DNA from: Undibacterium sp. KW1
Lineage (GTDB): Bacteria; Pseudomonadota; Gammaproteobacteria; Burkholderiales; Burkholderiaceae_D
Length of the DNA stretch: 64,000 nt
Assembly (NCBI RefSeq): GCF_009937955.1
Contig: NZ_AP018439.1
Coordinates: 3,782,001-3,846,000, forward strand
Direction of reading: 5' to 3'
A program made the position numbers and the translations under genes. Of this stretch, positions 8,395 to 17,728 are shown one piece after another. Every line of letters begins with the position of its first letter. The stretch's first letter is position 1. Below the pieces are notes generated by a model. That model ran no database searches, was not told where the DNA came from, and was given only the letters and a program-made list of their open reading frames with translations.

Positions 8395-10185
8395 TCAGAA
8401 CTGATCTTCCGACAAGGCCATGACACCGGCACTGCCATCCACAATCGCGGAACGCAAACCTTGTGCTGCCGACAGGATATGGTCAGCAAAATAGCGAGCA
8501 GTTGCGATCTTGGCTTTCAGGAAGGCGGCATCGCCCTCGCCTGCATCCAGCTTTTGCTGGGCGATGATGGCAGCACGTGCCATTTGCCAGCCGCCGAAAA
8601 CGATACCTGCCAGTTTCAGATACAGGACACTGCCGGCGAACACACCTTTGATGTCTTGCTTGAAGTTGGTGACAACATAATCGACCACGCTTTCCAGCGC
8701 AGCAGTACCTGCGGCCAGTTGACGCTGTATCGCCAGCGCATCTACAGAACCGATCGCCGTCAGTTGTGCTTCTGTTGCACGCATGTCGGCGATAAAGGCT
8801 TTGGCAGTGGTGCCGCCATCGCGTGAAGTCTTGCGGCCTACCAGGTCATTTGCCTGGATGGCTGTAGTACCTTCATAGATGGTGAGGATCTTGGCATCGC
8901 GGTAGTGTTGTGCCGCACCGGTTTCTTCGATGAAGCCCATGCCACCATGTACCTGCACGCCAGTAGATGTGACATCGAGCGACATTTCTGTTGACCAGCC
9001 TTTGACGATAGGCACCAGGTATTCATACTTGGCCTGGTTAGCCTTGCGTACCGCTGCATCTGCATGATGATGGGCAAAGTCACTGATACCGGCAGCGACG
9101 TAGGCCAGTGCACGTGCGCCCTCAGTCTGCGCACGCATCGACATCAGCATGCGGCGTACGTCAGGGTGATTGATAATGGCAACCGGGCCAGCAGATCCTG
9201 CCAGGTCACGCGATTGCACACGGTCTTTGGCATATTGCACTGCCTTTTGGTAAGCGCGTTCTGCCACGCCTATGCCTTGCATGCCAACGCCAAAACGGGC
9301 AGCATTCATCATGATGAACATGTATTCAAGGCCACGGTTTTCTTCGCCAACCAGCGTGCCTATCGCGCCACCGTTGTCACCGAATTGCAATACCGCAGTC
9401 GGGCTGGCCTTGATACCCAGCTTGTGTTCTATCGATACGCAGTGCGCGTCATTGCGTGCACCCAGTGTGCCATCAGCATTGACCAAAAACTTAGGCACGA
9501 TGAACAGGGAAATACCTTTGACGCCTTCTGGCGCATCAGGTGTACGTGCCAGCACCAGGTGGACGATATTTTCTGCCATATCGTGTTCACCATAGGTAAT
9601 GAAAATCTTGGTACCGAATACTTTGAACGTACCATCGCCCTGCGGCACGGCACGGGTGCGCACCATCGCCAGGTCAGAACCGGCTTGCGGCTCGGTCAAA
9701 TTCATCGTGCCTGTCCATTTACCGGAGATCAGGTTTTCCAGGTAGATGGCTTTTTGTTCGTCGCTGCCTGCGGTCAACAAGGCTTCAATTGCGCCATCAG
9801 TCAGCAATGGGCAAAGGGCAAACGAGATACTGGCCGCATTCAACATTTCTATGCAAGGTGTCGCCACCAGCTTGGGCAAGCCCTGGCCACCAAATTCCTG
9901 CGGATGCTGCACACCCTGCCAGCCTGCCTCTCCAAACATCTTGAAGGCTTCTTTAAAGCCCTTGGTGGTGAAGACTTCACCGTCCTTCCAATAACTCGGT
10001 GTCTGATCACCTGGCCAGTTCAGCGGCGCGACCACTTCACTGGCAAACTTGGCGTTTTCTTCCAGCACTGCTTCTACTGTTTCTGCCGTTGCATCTTCAC
10101 AGCCAGGCAAGGCATTCACTTCCGCCAGACCAGCCAGTTCATTGATGAGGAACAGCATGTCCTTGACAGGGGCAACATAGCTCAT
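8395..10185 (-). CDS. Acyl-CoA dehydrogenase (AcdA/DmdC-like, with C-terminal extension)
   Basis: The 596-residue flavoprotein oxidises an acyl-CoA to the enoyl-CoA and passes electrons to ETF. It has the N-terminal extension of the DmdC/AcdA subgroup, the FAD/substrate middle-domain motif (GTMNLTEPQAGSDLAMVRT near residue 155), the MQGIGVAERAYQKAVQYAKDR helix, and QVHGGMGFIEE with YRDAKILTIYEGTT. These match acyl-CoA dehydrogenases of about 600 residues rather than the short 380-residue class. The etfA and etfB genes lie directly upstream on the same strand, consistent with a beta-oxidation unit. Chain-length or branched substrate preference cannot be told from sequence alone. Confidence 0.92.
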   Translation of the reverse strand: MSYVAPVKDMLFLINELAGLAEVNALPGCEDATAETVEAVLEENAKFASEVVAPLNWPGDQTPSYWKDGEVFTTKGFKEAFKMFGEAGWQGVQHPQEFGGQGLPKLVATPCIEMLNAASISFALCPLLTDGAIEALLTAGSDEQKAIYLENLISGKWTGTMNLTEPQAGSDLAMVRTRAVPQGDGTFKVFGTKIFITYGEHDMAENIVHLVLARTPDAPEGVKGISLFIVPKFLVNADGTLGARNDAHCVSIEHKLGIKASPTAVLQFGDNGGAIGTLVGEENRGLEYMFIMMNAARFGVGMQGIGVAERAYQKAVQYAKDRVQSRDLAGSAGPVAIINHPDVRRMLMSMRAQTEGARALAYVAAGISDFAHHHADAAVRKANQAKYEYLVPIVKGWSTEMSLDVTSTGVQVHGGMGFIEETGAAQHYRDAKILTIYEGTTAIQANDLVGRKTSRDGGTTAKAFIADMRATEAQLTAIGSVDALAIQRQLAAGTAALESVVDYVVTNFKQDIKGVFAGSVLYLKLAGIVFGGWQMARAAIIAQQKLDAGEGDAAFLKAKIATARYFADHILSAAQGLRSAIVDGSAGVMALSEDQF

Positions 10186-10292
10186 TTTTGTATCCCAAAA
10201 AAAGAAAAAGGGGCAGGTCAGGAAGATCGCCAGAAATAGTGCGATAAACCGCTTACCTGCCCCAATCAGGCCACCGTAGCGGCCAACAAATT

Positions 10293-10435
10293 AGAACCTG
10301 CTCACGATCTTACTGCGCGGGCGTGATCGAGGCTCATGCGCTGCTCAAAATGCTCATGTACTTAAGTACATTCCGCTTTTTGCGCTGCTCTTCGCCTCGC
10401 TGACGCCCGCTCGCTACAGATCGTGAACAGGTTCT
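10293..10435. repeat. 143-bp imperfect palindrome between etfA and the dehydrogenase gene
   Basis: The outer 18 bp (AGAACCTGCTCACGATCT and its complement with one mismatch) begin and end the element. The two halves stay complementary with scattered mismatches through to a centre reading TGTACTTAAGTACA. It encodes nothing. Transcribed, it would fold into one very long hairpin, and it resembles non-autonomous palindromic repeats. It may separate etfBA transcription from the dehydrogenase gene. Confidence 0.7.
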
Positions 10436-10444
10436 TAGGTTTTT

Positions 10445-11374
10445 TTAGCCCAGTTCAGCAACCAATTGCGGAACGATATCAAACAGATCGCCCACGATGC
10501 CATAGTCAGCGACCGAGAAGATCGGTGCTTCTGGATCTTTGTTGATAGCAACGATAGTTTTAGAATCTTTCATACCGGCCAGATGCTGGATCGCGCCCGA
10601 GATACCGACGGCGATATACAGCGTTGGAGCAACGATTTTGCCGGTCTGTCCAACTTGCCAGTCATTCGGCACAAAGCCAGCATCCACTGCAGCACGGGAT
10701 GCACCCATGGCTGCACCCAGCTTGTCGGCCAATGGCTCCAGAATCTTGAAGTTGTCGCCAGAACCCATGCCACGGCCACCGGAAACGATGACTTTGGCTG
10801 CTGTCAATTCAGGACGGTCAGACTTTGCCACTTCGCGGGAAACGAAAGCCGATTTGCCAGAATCAGCAACGGCAGCCACAGTTTCCACAGCAGCAGAACC
10901 ACCAGTGGCAGCAGCATCAAAACCTGTTGTACGTACAGTGATGACCTTGATTGCATCTGTCGATTGTACGGTAGCGATGGCGTTACCAGCATAGATAGGA
11001 CGCTCGAAAGTGTCTGGGCTATCCACCTTGGTGATTTCAGAGATTTGCGATACGTCAAGCCTGGCAGCTACGCGTGGCAAAATGTTTTTGCCGTAGGCGG
11101 TTGCCGGTGCCAGGATGTGGCTGTAGCCAGATGCAATTGCCAACACTTGCTCAGCAATGTTTTCTGCCAGGCCGTCAGCAAAATGTGGTGCATCTGCATG
11201 CAATACTTTGCTGACGCCAGCGATTTGTGCAGCAGCAGTTGCGGCAGCACCGGCATTGTGGCCAGCAACCAGTACGTGTACATCTGCGCCGCATTGTGCA
11301 GCAGCAGTGACGGTATTCAATGTGCTGCCCTTGAGGCCAGCGTTGTCGTGTTCAGCGATGACGAGTGTAGTCAT
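10445..11374 (-). CDS. etfA: Electron transfer flavoprotein alpha subunit
   Basis: The ATG at 11374 ([20 protein letters not shown]) gives 309 residues, the normal length; an upstream in-frame ATG adds eleven unconserved residues. The FAD-binding C-terminal domain is intact: [48 protein letters not shown] and [20 protein letters not shown]. With EtfB it forms the soluble heterodimer that carries electrons from acyl-CoA dehydrogenases to ETF-ubiquinone oxidoreductase. It follows etfB by 88 bp and precedes the acyl-CoA dehydrogenase. Confidence 0.97.
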   Translation of the reverse strand: MTTLVIAEHDNAGLKGSTLNTVTAAAQCGADVHVLVAGHNAGAAATAAAQIAGVSKVLHADAPHFADGLAENIAEQVLAIASGYSHILAPATAYGKNILPRVAARLDVSQISEITKVDSPDTFERPIYAGNAIATVQSTDAIKVITVRTTGFDAAATGGSAAVETVAAVADSGKSAFVSREVAKSDRPELTAAKVIVSGGRGMGSGDNFKILEPLADKLGAAMGASRAAVDAGFVPNDWQVGQTGKIVAPTLYIAVGISGAIQHLAGMKDSKTIVAINKDPEAPIFSVADYGIVGDLFDIVPQLVAELG

Positions 11375-11462
11375 GATGTCTTCCACTTGATGTGTTGTCA
11401 GGATCAATATCCCGGCAACAAAAATTATTCTTAAATTCTGTCTTTATGAAAGCTGAAAGCTA

Positions 11463-12215
11463 TCAGCCAATAACCTTGGCTTCATTGCGCAGCTTGGCAA
11501 CCAGGGTCGCTACGTCAGGTACCTTGATACCGGCGCTGCGTTTTGGTGGCTCAGTGACTTTCAGAGTCTTGACGCGGGAAGCAACGTCCACACCCAGGTC
11601 TGCTGGTTTGACATTGTCCAGTTGTTTTTTCTTGGCCTTCATGATGTTAGGCAAAGTCACATAACGTGGCTCATTCAGACGCAAGTCTGTGGTGATGATC
11701 GCTGGCAATGTCAGGGACAATGTTTCCAGGCCGCCATCGACTTCGCGGGTGACTGTGGCTTTACCATCAGCAACCGTCACTTTGGAAGCGAACGTCGCTT
11801 GTGGCCAGCCCAGCAAGGCTGCCAGCATCTGACCAGTCTGGTTGCAATCATCATCAATCGCCTGTTTGCCGAGGATGATCAATTGTGGTTGTTCTTTGTC
11901 AGCCAGTGCCTTGAGCAATTTGGCTACGGCCAGCGGTTGCAGCTCTACATCGCTTTCGACCAGGATGCCGCGATCAGCACCAATCGCCATGGCAGTGCGC
12001 AGGGTTTCCTGGCATTGCGCCACACCGCAAGAAACAGCCACGACTTCAGTCACGACGCCAGCTTCTTTCAGGCGGGTCGCTTCTTCAACAGCGATTTCAT
12101 CAAATGGGTTCATGGACATTTTGACGTTGGCGATATCAACGCCAGAGCCATCAGATTTGACACGTACTTTGACGTTGTAATCGACGACGCGTTTGACTGG
12201 TACCAGGACTTTCAT
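11463..12215 (-). CDS. etfB: Electron transfer flavoprotein beta subunit
   Basis: 250 residues beginning [20 protein letters not shown], with the family motif [16 protein letters not shown] near residue 37 and the AMP/FAD-interacting stretch [20 protein letters not shown] near residue 117. The recognition-loop region [20 protein letters not shown] is present. It is the first gene of the etfBA unit; the 430 bp upstream hold its presumed promoter. Confidence 0.97.
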   Translation of the reverse strand: MKVLVPVKRVVDYNVKVRVKSDGSGVDIANVKMSMNPFDEIAVEEATRLKEAGVVTEVVAVSCGVAQCQETLRTAMAIGADRGILVESDVELQPLAVAKLLKALADKEQPQLIILGKQAIDDDCNQTGQMLAALLGWPQATFASKVTVADGKATVTREVDGGLETLSLTLPAIITTDLRLNEPRYVTLPNIMKAKKKQLDNVKPADLGVDVASRVKTLKVTEPPKRSAGIKVPDVATLVAKLRNEAKVIG

Positions 12216-12582
12216 AGTTCTGCCTTTATGAGCTAATTGGGGAATACCGAATTTAATACCGATTTATACGAAACTTGCTACGAATGTTAATGCTTGATAC
12301 TGAAAACTTGCTGCCTGACGTACTTTTACATTGCGGGCGACCTGGGCGGCGTGCACCGCACTGCTGCACCAAACATCTTATCTTACTGCGCTTTCGCGCC
12401 CGCAAATTGACGTATACGTAAATTCTATTGATTATAAAACGAAAACATCAAGATTTTGCACAATTTAGCACGAGCGTTCTTTTTAATCCACTTTGCCACT
12501 AGAGCAGAATGCCTAATCCACCCATGCTTGAGACTGGGCCAGAGATACGTCAAATATGAAAAGTGCATTCCTGAATACAAAA
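12216..12582. other. Gene-free region upstream of etfB
   Basis: No coding frame with conserved features is visible. The region lies between the etfB start and the TusA-like terminator and probably carries the etfBA promoter. Short complementary blocks (TGCGGGCG near 12334 and CGCCCGCA near 12398) could pair, but nothing further can be supported. Confidence 0.4.
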
Positions 12583-12607
12583 AACCCGCAACAGGTTGCG
12601 GGTTTTT
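12583..12607 (-). terminator. Rho-independent terminator after the TusA-like gene
   Basis: A perfect 10-bp stem (AACCCGCAAC / GTTGCGGGTT, AG loop) has T runs on both sides. It lies 42 bp past the TusA-like stop on the minus strand and could stop transcripts from either direction. Confidence 0.85.
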
Positions 12608-12648
12608 ATTTGCTGCTTTGCCGATGGGTATATGCAGACTGGACAGAC

Positions 12649-12876
12649 TTATTTGCGCTTGATGAAATACTCAAACTCTTTACTGCCTTCCTGATGCGAC
12701 AACAGTTCATTGCCGGTTTGCTTGGAAAAGGCCTTGAAGTCCCTGACCGAACCAGGATCTGTCGCCAGCACATGCAACACTTCACCAGTGAGCATTTCGG
12801 CCAGTGCCTTTTTAGTCTTTAAAATTGGAAGAGGACAGTTCAGTCCACGTGCATCCAGTTCTTTATTGAATTGCAT
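12649..12876 (-). CDS. TusA/SirA-like sulfur carrier protein
   Basis: The ATG at 12876 yields 75 residues starting MQFNKELDARGLNCPLPILK. The invariant Cys14-Pro-x-Pro motif of the TusA/YedF/SirA fold is present, followed by the ATDPGSVRDFKAF segment. These proteins carry persulfide sulfur on the cysteine for tRNA thiolation or other sulfur-transfer reactions. The 25 residues coded upstream of this ATG do not belong to the family. It is monocistronic, with a strong terminator behind it. Whether it is the true TusA or a paralogue cannot be settled here. Confidence 0.88.
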   Translation of the reverse strand: MQFNKELDARGLNCPLPILKTKKALAEMLTGEVLHVLATDPGSVRDFKAFSKQTGNELLSHQEGSKEFEYFIKRK

Positions 12877-13159
12877 GATTTCCCCAGAAATACAAATTGA
12901 GTAAGCTAATTCGCCCGACAATTGATGCACCAATTCTACCGGAATTTTCATTCGTATGGTGCATCGCAGCAGACTAACAACAAAAGACCAAATATTTTAA
13001 AAAGTTTCCGCACGAAAATGGTGCAAAACCAAAGAATCTTCGTTTAAAGCCTACATTCTCATCTTAGACAGTAAACTTACTGCTGGCTTACTTATTGGAG
13101 GTATTTCACCAAAACAATTGTTAAACTGGTTTTTTTATTGGTAATTACGCATGTAGCCC

Positions 13160-13178
13160 TGCCCTTCCGGGCATTTTT
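13160..13178 (+). terminator. Short hairpin with T5 tail
   Basis: TGCCC-TTCC-GGGCA followed by TTTTT on the plus strand lies in the 337-bp gap between the TusA-like gene and the Nudix gene. Both neighbours are on the minus strand, so its transcript is unclear. The rest of the gap shows no supported feature. Confidence 0.4.
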
Positions 13179-13213
13179 AGCCCATCGTCGTTTTGCATTG
13201 CAAAAGACTCAAG

Positions 13214-13732
13214 CTATTTACTTTCCCACTCCCTGTAAACCGGTTCCAGGCCTCGTGTACGCATCCAGTCTGCCATGGCATGACCAGTACCGGCATTCCA
13301 TGGCCTGAGTTTTTCGGGTTCTATAAGACGGTATTCCAGCAACTCTGGCGACAGGCTGACCGTGCCGGATGCTTTGACGTGATAGGCGATGATGAGCTCG
13401 TTTTTACGGATGAACTCATAGACACCAATGAGCTTTACTTCATCGGCATCGAGATTGGTTTCTTCCTTGAGCTCACGGGCTACGCCCTGCTCCGGGGTTT
13501 CGCCGCGCTCCATGAAGCCGGTGATGAGGGCAAAGGTATTTTCTGGCCAAGCAGCATTGCGTGCCAGCAGTATCTTGTCTTCAAACTCGACCAGGGCAGC
13601 CAGTACGGGCAGGGGATTGTCCCAATGGGTCCAATGCCCTTCAGGACAGGCCAGCCTGAGCTTGCCTGCTTCCTGTTCATCGGGACGTTCTATGAGGGAT
13701 GTTGCACATACAGGGCAAAACTTCAATTCCAT
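13214..13732 (-). CDS. Nudix hydrolase with N-terminal zinc ribbon
   Basis: 172 residues. A zinc-ribbon-like set (Cys6, Cys9, Cys29, His33) precedes a complete Nudix box, GFMERGETPEQGVARELKEE followed by TNL (about residues 71-93), matching Gx5Ex7REUxEExxU. NudC-like zinc-ribbon Nudix proteins hydrolyse NADH or other nucleoside diphosphate derivatives, but this one is much shorter than NudC, so the substrate is open. It is last in the alaS-GNAT-Nudix operon, 7 bp after the GNAT stop. Confidence 0.88.
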   Translation of the reverse strand: MELKFCPVCATSLIERPDEQEAGKLRLACPEGHWTHWDNPLPVLAALVEFEDKILLARNAAWPENTFALITGFMERGETPEQGVARELKEETNLDADEVKLIGVYEFIRKNELIIAYHVKASGTVSLSPELLEYRLIEPEKLRPWNAGTGHAMADWMRTRGLEPVYREWESK

Positions 13733-13739
13733 GCTGACC

Positions 13740-14258
13740 TCAGGTTTCCCTCAACGGTATCATCGCCTGCTTGGGATGCAGGCGCGCCATGGCATAACTA
13801 TCGACATACTGGCCATTGCGAAAAGCGTAGGCACGCATGGTACCCTCTTTTTCAAAGCCAAATTTTTTATACAGATGGATGGCGGCCGTGTTATCACAAA
13901 ACACCGTCAATTCCAGACGCAGGAGGTTGAGCCAGTTATCCGATAAATTCAGCAGCTCGGTCAACAGCGCCGTGCCTATTCCGCGTCCGGAAAAAGAGTC
14001 GGCCACGCCCATGCCTAGCGAGGCAACATGACTACGCCTTTGCTTTTTTTCCATATGCAGGCTGGCCATACCCACCACCACGCCATCATAGATGGCAACC
14101 AGGCGGGTATCATTGGGGTCAGCCTTTTCCAGCCTCTCTTGCCATATCTCTGTTGTTGGATGTGGCAATTGCAAAGTACCTGCATAGGTGCCGCCACTGG
14201 CGAACACCCTTTGCAGTTGGGCCGCATCTGAAACTTCAGCGCGGCGTATATGTATCAT
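13740..14258 (-). CDS. GNAT-family N-acetyltransferase
   Basis: The start at 14258 lies in an ATGA overlap with the alaS stop, giving 172 residues from [14 protein letters not shown]. The acetyl-CoA loop is visible as [20 protein letters not shown] around residue 85, followed by [20 protein letters not shown] and [20 protein letters not shown]. This pattern is typical of RimI/SpeG-like GNATs that acetylate small molecules or protein N-termini. Translational coupling to alaS suggests co-expression, but the substrate is not evident. Confidence 0.88.
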   Translation of the reverse strand: MIHIRRAEVSDAAQLQRVFASGGTYAGTLQLPHPTTEIWQERLEKADPNDTRLVAIYDGVVVGMASLHMEKKQRRSHVASLGMGVADSFSGRGIGTALLTELLNLSDNWLNLLRLELTVFCDNTAAIHLYKKFGFEKEGTMRAYAFRNGQYVDSYAMARLHPKQAMIPLRET

Positions 14259-16867
14259 AGACGTGAAGTTACCCATTCAGTCACACCCTCCAAGGCTTTT
14301 GTCAGACCGCTGGCATCCGTACCACCTGCTTGCGCCATATCAGGGCGGCCACCACCTTTGCCGCCGACTTGCTGCGCTACAAAGTTGACCAGGTCACCGG
14401 CCTTGACTTTGGATGTCGTATCCGCTGTCACACCGGCAATCAGGCTGACCTTGCCGTCATTGACTGCGGCCAGCACGATGGCGGCTGTTTTCAGCTTGTC
14501 CTTGAGCTTGTCCATGGTTTCACGCAGGGCTGTCACATCAGCGCCTTGCAGCGTTGCAGCCAGCACCTTGATACCTTTGACATCGACAGCCTGGGTCACC
14601 AGATCATCGCCCTGGCTGGAAGCCATTTTGGATTTCAGTGTTGCCAGTTCTTTTTCCAAAGCCTTGACATGATCCTGCACCTGGCCGATACGCAGCGTCA
14701 GTTCTTCTGGCTGGGTTTTCAGGGCGGCAGCAGCTTCATTGATGCGGCTGTTCAGGTTTTGCACCAGTGCCAGCGCAACTTCACCAGTCACGGCTTCTAC
14801 ACGGCGAATACCTGCAGCCACACCGCCTTCAGCAACGATCTTGAACAGGCCGATATCGCCGGTGCGGGATACGTGAGTACCACCGCACAGTTCGCGGGAA
14901 GAACCAATATCCAGCACGCGCACTTCATCACCATATTTTTCACCAAACAGCGCCATGGCGCCATGCTTGACCGCGTCGTCATAACCCATGACTTGTGCCT
15001 GGGTAGCGGCGTTCGCCAGAATTTCACGGTTGACGATGGTTTCTACCTGACGGATTTCATCGGCAGTCATAGGACCATTGTGGCTAAAGTCGAAGCGGGT
15101 TTTATCCACATCAACCAAAGAACCTTTTTGCGATACGTGGCTGCCCAATACTTCACGCAGGGCCTTGTGCATCAAATGCGTGGCGGAGTGATTGCGCATG
15201 GTTTGTGCGCGGATTTCCTGATTCACTTCTGCCTTGAGTTCCTGTGCAATAACCAGACTGCCAGACTTCAATACGCCGTGATGGCCGAATACATCTGCCT
15301 GGATTTTTCTGGTGTCAGCAACTTCAAATACTGCACCATCCACGCCAACCAGCACACCAGAGTCACCAGCCTGACCACCTGATTCTGCATAAAAAGGTGT
15401 GGTATCAAGAACGACGATCGCTTTTTGGCCTGCCTTGATTTCATTGACTGCAGTACCATCAACATACAGGGCAATCACTTTGGCTGCATGTTGCAATTGA
15501 TCGTAACCGACGAATTTTGTTTTTTCGCCGCTGTATTCAATTGCAGCAGCCATTTTAAAGTCGTCGTTATCTTGTCCGCCCTTCTTCTGTATCGCCATAC
15601 ACTCATGGAAACCGGCCTCATCCAGCACAACATTGCGCTCACGGCAAATGTCAGCCGTCAGATCCAGCGGGAAGCCGTAAGTATCATGCAATGTAAAGGC
15701 TGTCTTACCATCGAGATTTTTACTGTCTTTGACAAGTGCGGCTTCCAGTATCTTCATACCGTTACCCAAAGTTTCACCGAAACGCAATTCTTCCTGTTTC
15801 AGTACTTGAGCGACCCGATCTGCCATTTCTGCCAGCTCCGGATAAGCGACACCCATTTCCTTAACCAGATCAGGCACGAGCTTGTAGAAGAAAGGCTGGC
15901 TTTGACCCAGCTTGTGGCCATGACGCAAAGCGCGGCGGGTGATGCGGCGCAGTACGTAGCCACGGCCTTCATTGCCAGGGATGATGCCATCAACGATCAA
16001 GAAGCAAGCGCAGCGGATATGATCGGCAATCACGCGCAGGGAATTGTTTTCCAGATCGGTACAGCCGGTTTCACGCGCAGCTGCCTTGATCAGGTTCTGG
16101 AAAGTGTCGATTTCATAGTTGGAATGCACATGCTGCAAGACGGCAGACAGGCGCTCCAGGCCCATGCCGGTATCGACGCATGGTTTAGGCAAAGGGTTCA
16201 AGACACCCGCTTCATCTTTATTGAACTGCATGAACACCAGGTTCCAGATTTCAATGAAGCGGTCACCGTCTTCATCTGCTGAACCTGGAGGGCCTCCCCA
16301 GATTTCCGGGCCGTGGTCATAGAAAATCTCGGTACAAGGGCCGCAAGGGCCAGTGTCGGCCATTTGCCAGAAATTGTCGGATGCATAACGCGCACCCTTG
16401 TTGTCGCCGATGCGGATGATACGTTCTACCGGTACGCCGATTTCGTTTTTCCAGATATCGTAGGCTTCGTCATCTTCCTGATAAACGGTGACGGTCAGCT
16501 TGTCTTTTGGCAAACCATAGACTGTCGTCAGCAATTCCCAGGCATAGTGAATCGCATCTTTCTTGAAGTAATCGCCAAAGGAGAAATTGCCAAGCATTTC
16601 AAAGAAGGTGTGGTGACGCGCGGTGTAACCCACATTTTCCAGATCATTATGTTTGCCGCCAGCACGTACGCTGCGTTGCGCTGTCGTGGCGCGGGTGTAG
16701 GCACGTTTGTCCTGGCCGAGGAACACGTCCTTGAACTGCACCATACCGGAGTTGGTGAACAGCAGGGTAGGATCATTGCCGGGTATCAGGCTGGAAGAGC
16801 GCACACGGGTATGGCCCTTGGATTCGAAAAAGCTAAGGAATTTATCGCGGATTTCTGACGAGTTCAT
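14255..16867 (-). CDS. alaS: Alanyl-tRNA synthetase
   Basis: 870 residues, full length. Class II catalytic motifs are present: [20 protein letters not shown] at the N-terminus, [18 protein letters not shown] near residue 84, and DTGMGLERL near residue 232. The editing domain has [16 protein letters not shown] and the zinc site CGGTHV. The C-terminal DHHA1 domain carries [15 protein letters not shown]. The enzyme charges tRNA-Ala and hydrolyses mischarged Ser/Gly-tRNA-Ala. It heads an operon with the GNAT and Nudix genes. A TATACGG/CCGTATA inverted repeat lies 54-78 bp upstream of the start (16921-16945). Confidence 0.98.
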   Translation of the reverse strand: MNSSEIRDKFLSFFESKGHTRVRSSSLIPGNDPTLLFTNSGMVQFKDVFLGQDKRAYTRATTAQRSVRAGGKHNDLENVGYTARHHTFFEMLGNFSFGDYFKKDAIHYAWELLTTVYGLPKDKLTVTVYQEDDEAYDIWKNEIGVPVERIIRIGDNKGARYASDNFWQMADTGPCGPCTEIFYDHGPEIWGGPPGSADEDGDRFIEIWNLVFMQFNKDEAGVLNPLPKPCVDTGMGLERLSAVLQHVHSNYEIDTFQNLIKAAARETGCTDLENNSLRVIADHIRCACFLIVDGIIPGNEGRGYVLRRITRRALRHGHKLGQSQPFFYKLVPDLVKEMGVAYPELAEMADRVAQVLKQEELRFGETLGNGMKILEAALVKDSKNLDGKTAFTLHDTYGFPLDLTADICRERNVVLDEAGFHECMAIQKKGGQDNDDFKMAAAIEYSGEKTKFVGYDQLQHAAKVIALYVDGTAVNEIKAGQKAIVVLDTTPFYAESGGQAGDSGVLVGVDGAVFEVADTRKIQADVFGHHGVLKSGSLVIAQELKAEVNQEIRAQTMRNHSATHLMHKALREVLGSHVSQKGSLVDVDKTRFDFSHNGPMTADEIRQVETIVNREILANAATQAQVMGYDDAVKHGAMALFGEKYGDEVRVLDIGSSRELCGGTHVSRTGDIGLFKIVAEGGVAAGIRRVEAVTGEVALALVQNLNSRINEAAAALKTQPEELTLRIGQVQDHVKALEKELATLKSKMASSQGDDLVTQAVDVKGIKVLAATLQGADVTALRETMDKLKDKLKTAAIVLAAVNDGKVSLIAGVTADTTSKVKAGDLVNFVAQQVGGKGGGRPDMAQAGGTDASGLTKALEGVTEWVTSRL

Positions 16868-17012
16868 AAATGATGGTTCTAAGCTGAAAAATGGGTGTAA
16901 TAAGGGTTGTAACCACCGATTATACGGTATAAATTAAGCCGTATAGGCTAGTGAGGTGATGGTAAGTAGGCAAGCTTGCCTGAAAATGACTTCAAAACTT
17001 CAAGACCTCTCA

Positions 17013-17036
17013 ACACAGAGACACAGAGTCACAGAG
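17013..17036. repeat. Three tandem 8-mers (ACACAGAG, ACACAGAG, TCACAGAG)
   Basis: A short microsatellite-like run in the gap between alaS and the small exported protein gene. No function can be assigned; the remainder of 16868-17154 shows nothing else supportable apart from the alaS upstream palindrome. Confidence 0.5.
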
Positions 17037-17125
17037 AAAACCAGGAGAGGACGTAGAGAAGAAACAGGAAAAAAAGCCATGGTAGCAGTGTTGCAAAAAC
17101 ACCATCCAACTACGTCTAGCAACTG

Positions 17126-17560
17126 TTAGATAACACCACAATCCGCACCGCAGCAAAGAAAAAACCGCTGGTATCTGCCAGCGGTTTTGCTTGCCTGTTC
17201 AGCTTTGGCTCTTAACTTAGTTAGTCGTCGTTGCTGCACTGGCGTTGTGCTTTTTATTACGGATTTTTTGCTGACACGGTTTTCTTCGTGCTCAAGTTTG
17301 GCGCGCTCTGCCGGTGTCACTACACCATCTGCCTTGGCAGCCTGTTTGTCACCCTCTATCTTGGCTTCACGCTTTTCAAGATTGCTGGCTTCTTTTGCTG
17401 TCAAAGCGCCGCTTTCAACACCCTTGGCGATGCGTTTTTGTTGTCTGTCCTGGCGTTTTTCTACATTTGGCGTTGCCGGGTCCTGGGCAAAAACAGAACC
17501 GGTGATCAGTGTCAGGGCAAGGGTAGTAGCCAGAGCGGCGGCGAGCTTGATGGATTTCAT
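17126..17560 (-). CDS. Small exported protein of unknown function, C-terminus probably frameshifted
   Basis: The ATG at 17560 begins a clear signal peptide (MKSIKLAAALATTLALTLIT, ending SVFA). The mature protein is charged and helical: KRIAKGVESGALTAKEASNL, then EKREAKIEGDKQAAKADGVV and TPAERAKLEHEENRVSKK. I recognise this as a conserved Burkholderiales exported protein without known function. After SKK the written frame runs through the downstream terminator. Adding one A to the six-A run (17264-17269) gives SKKIRNKKHNASAATTTN and a stop at 17217, just before the terminator. That end resembles the basic tail expected for such proteins. The true gene is therefore probably 17217-17560 with a one-base error or deletion. 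Confidence 0.65.
   Translation of the reverse strand: MKSIKLAAALATTLALTLITGSVFAQDPATPNVEKRQDRQQKRIAKGVESGALTAKEASNLEKREAKIEGDKQAAKADGVVTPAERAKLEHEENRVSKKSVIKSTTPVQQRRLTKLRAKAEQASKTAGRYQRFFLCCGADCGVI
17155..17188 (-). terminator. Rho-independent terminator for the small exported protein gene
   Basis: On the minus strand an 11-bp stem (AAAACCGCTGG / CCAGCGGTTTT) is followed by TTTTTTCTTT. It starts about 30 bp after the frame-corrected stop at 17217, yet lies inside the uncorrected reading frame. This supports the frameshift interpretation of the gene. Confidence 0.85.
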
Positions 17561-17728
17561 CGGTATTCCTTTGATTAAAAGTAGGCTTCTTGGGTCGATA
17601 TGAGCACGCTGCCCATACACATATAACGAAGTCGCTGCTTTTTCCGATGACGGCAAAAAATGTAATCGATGTAAGTGCTGGTAACTACTACCGCTGTCTT
17701 GTAACAGACTAAAAATCCTTGTAACAGG

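Noticed and set aside
9064..10239. 391-codon plus-strand reading frame opposite the acyl-CoA dehydrogenase gene
   Set aside because: It mirrors a strongly conserved gene on the other strand, has no recognisable domain, and its composition (rich in His, Gln, Cys) is typical of an antisense shadow.
10293..10435. Insertion sequence or integrated element
   Set aside because: The palindromes encode no transposase and no target duplications could be shown.
14330..15382. 350-codon plus-strand frame opposite alaS
   Set aside because: Antisense shadow of alaS with no family features.
17013..17036. Tandem 8-mers as a CRISPR-like array
   Set aside because: No spacers, units of 8 bp only, no cas genes nearby.
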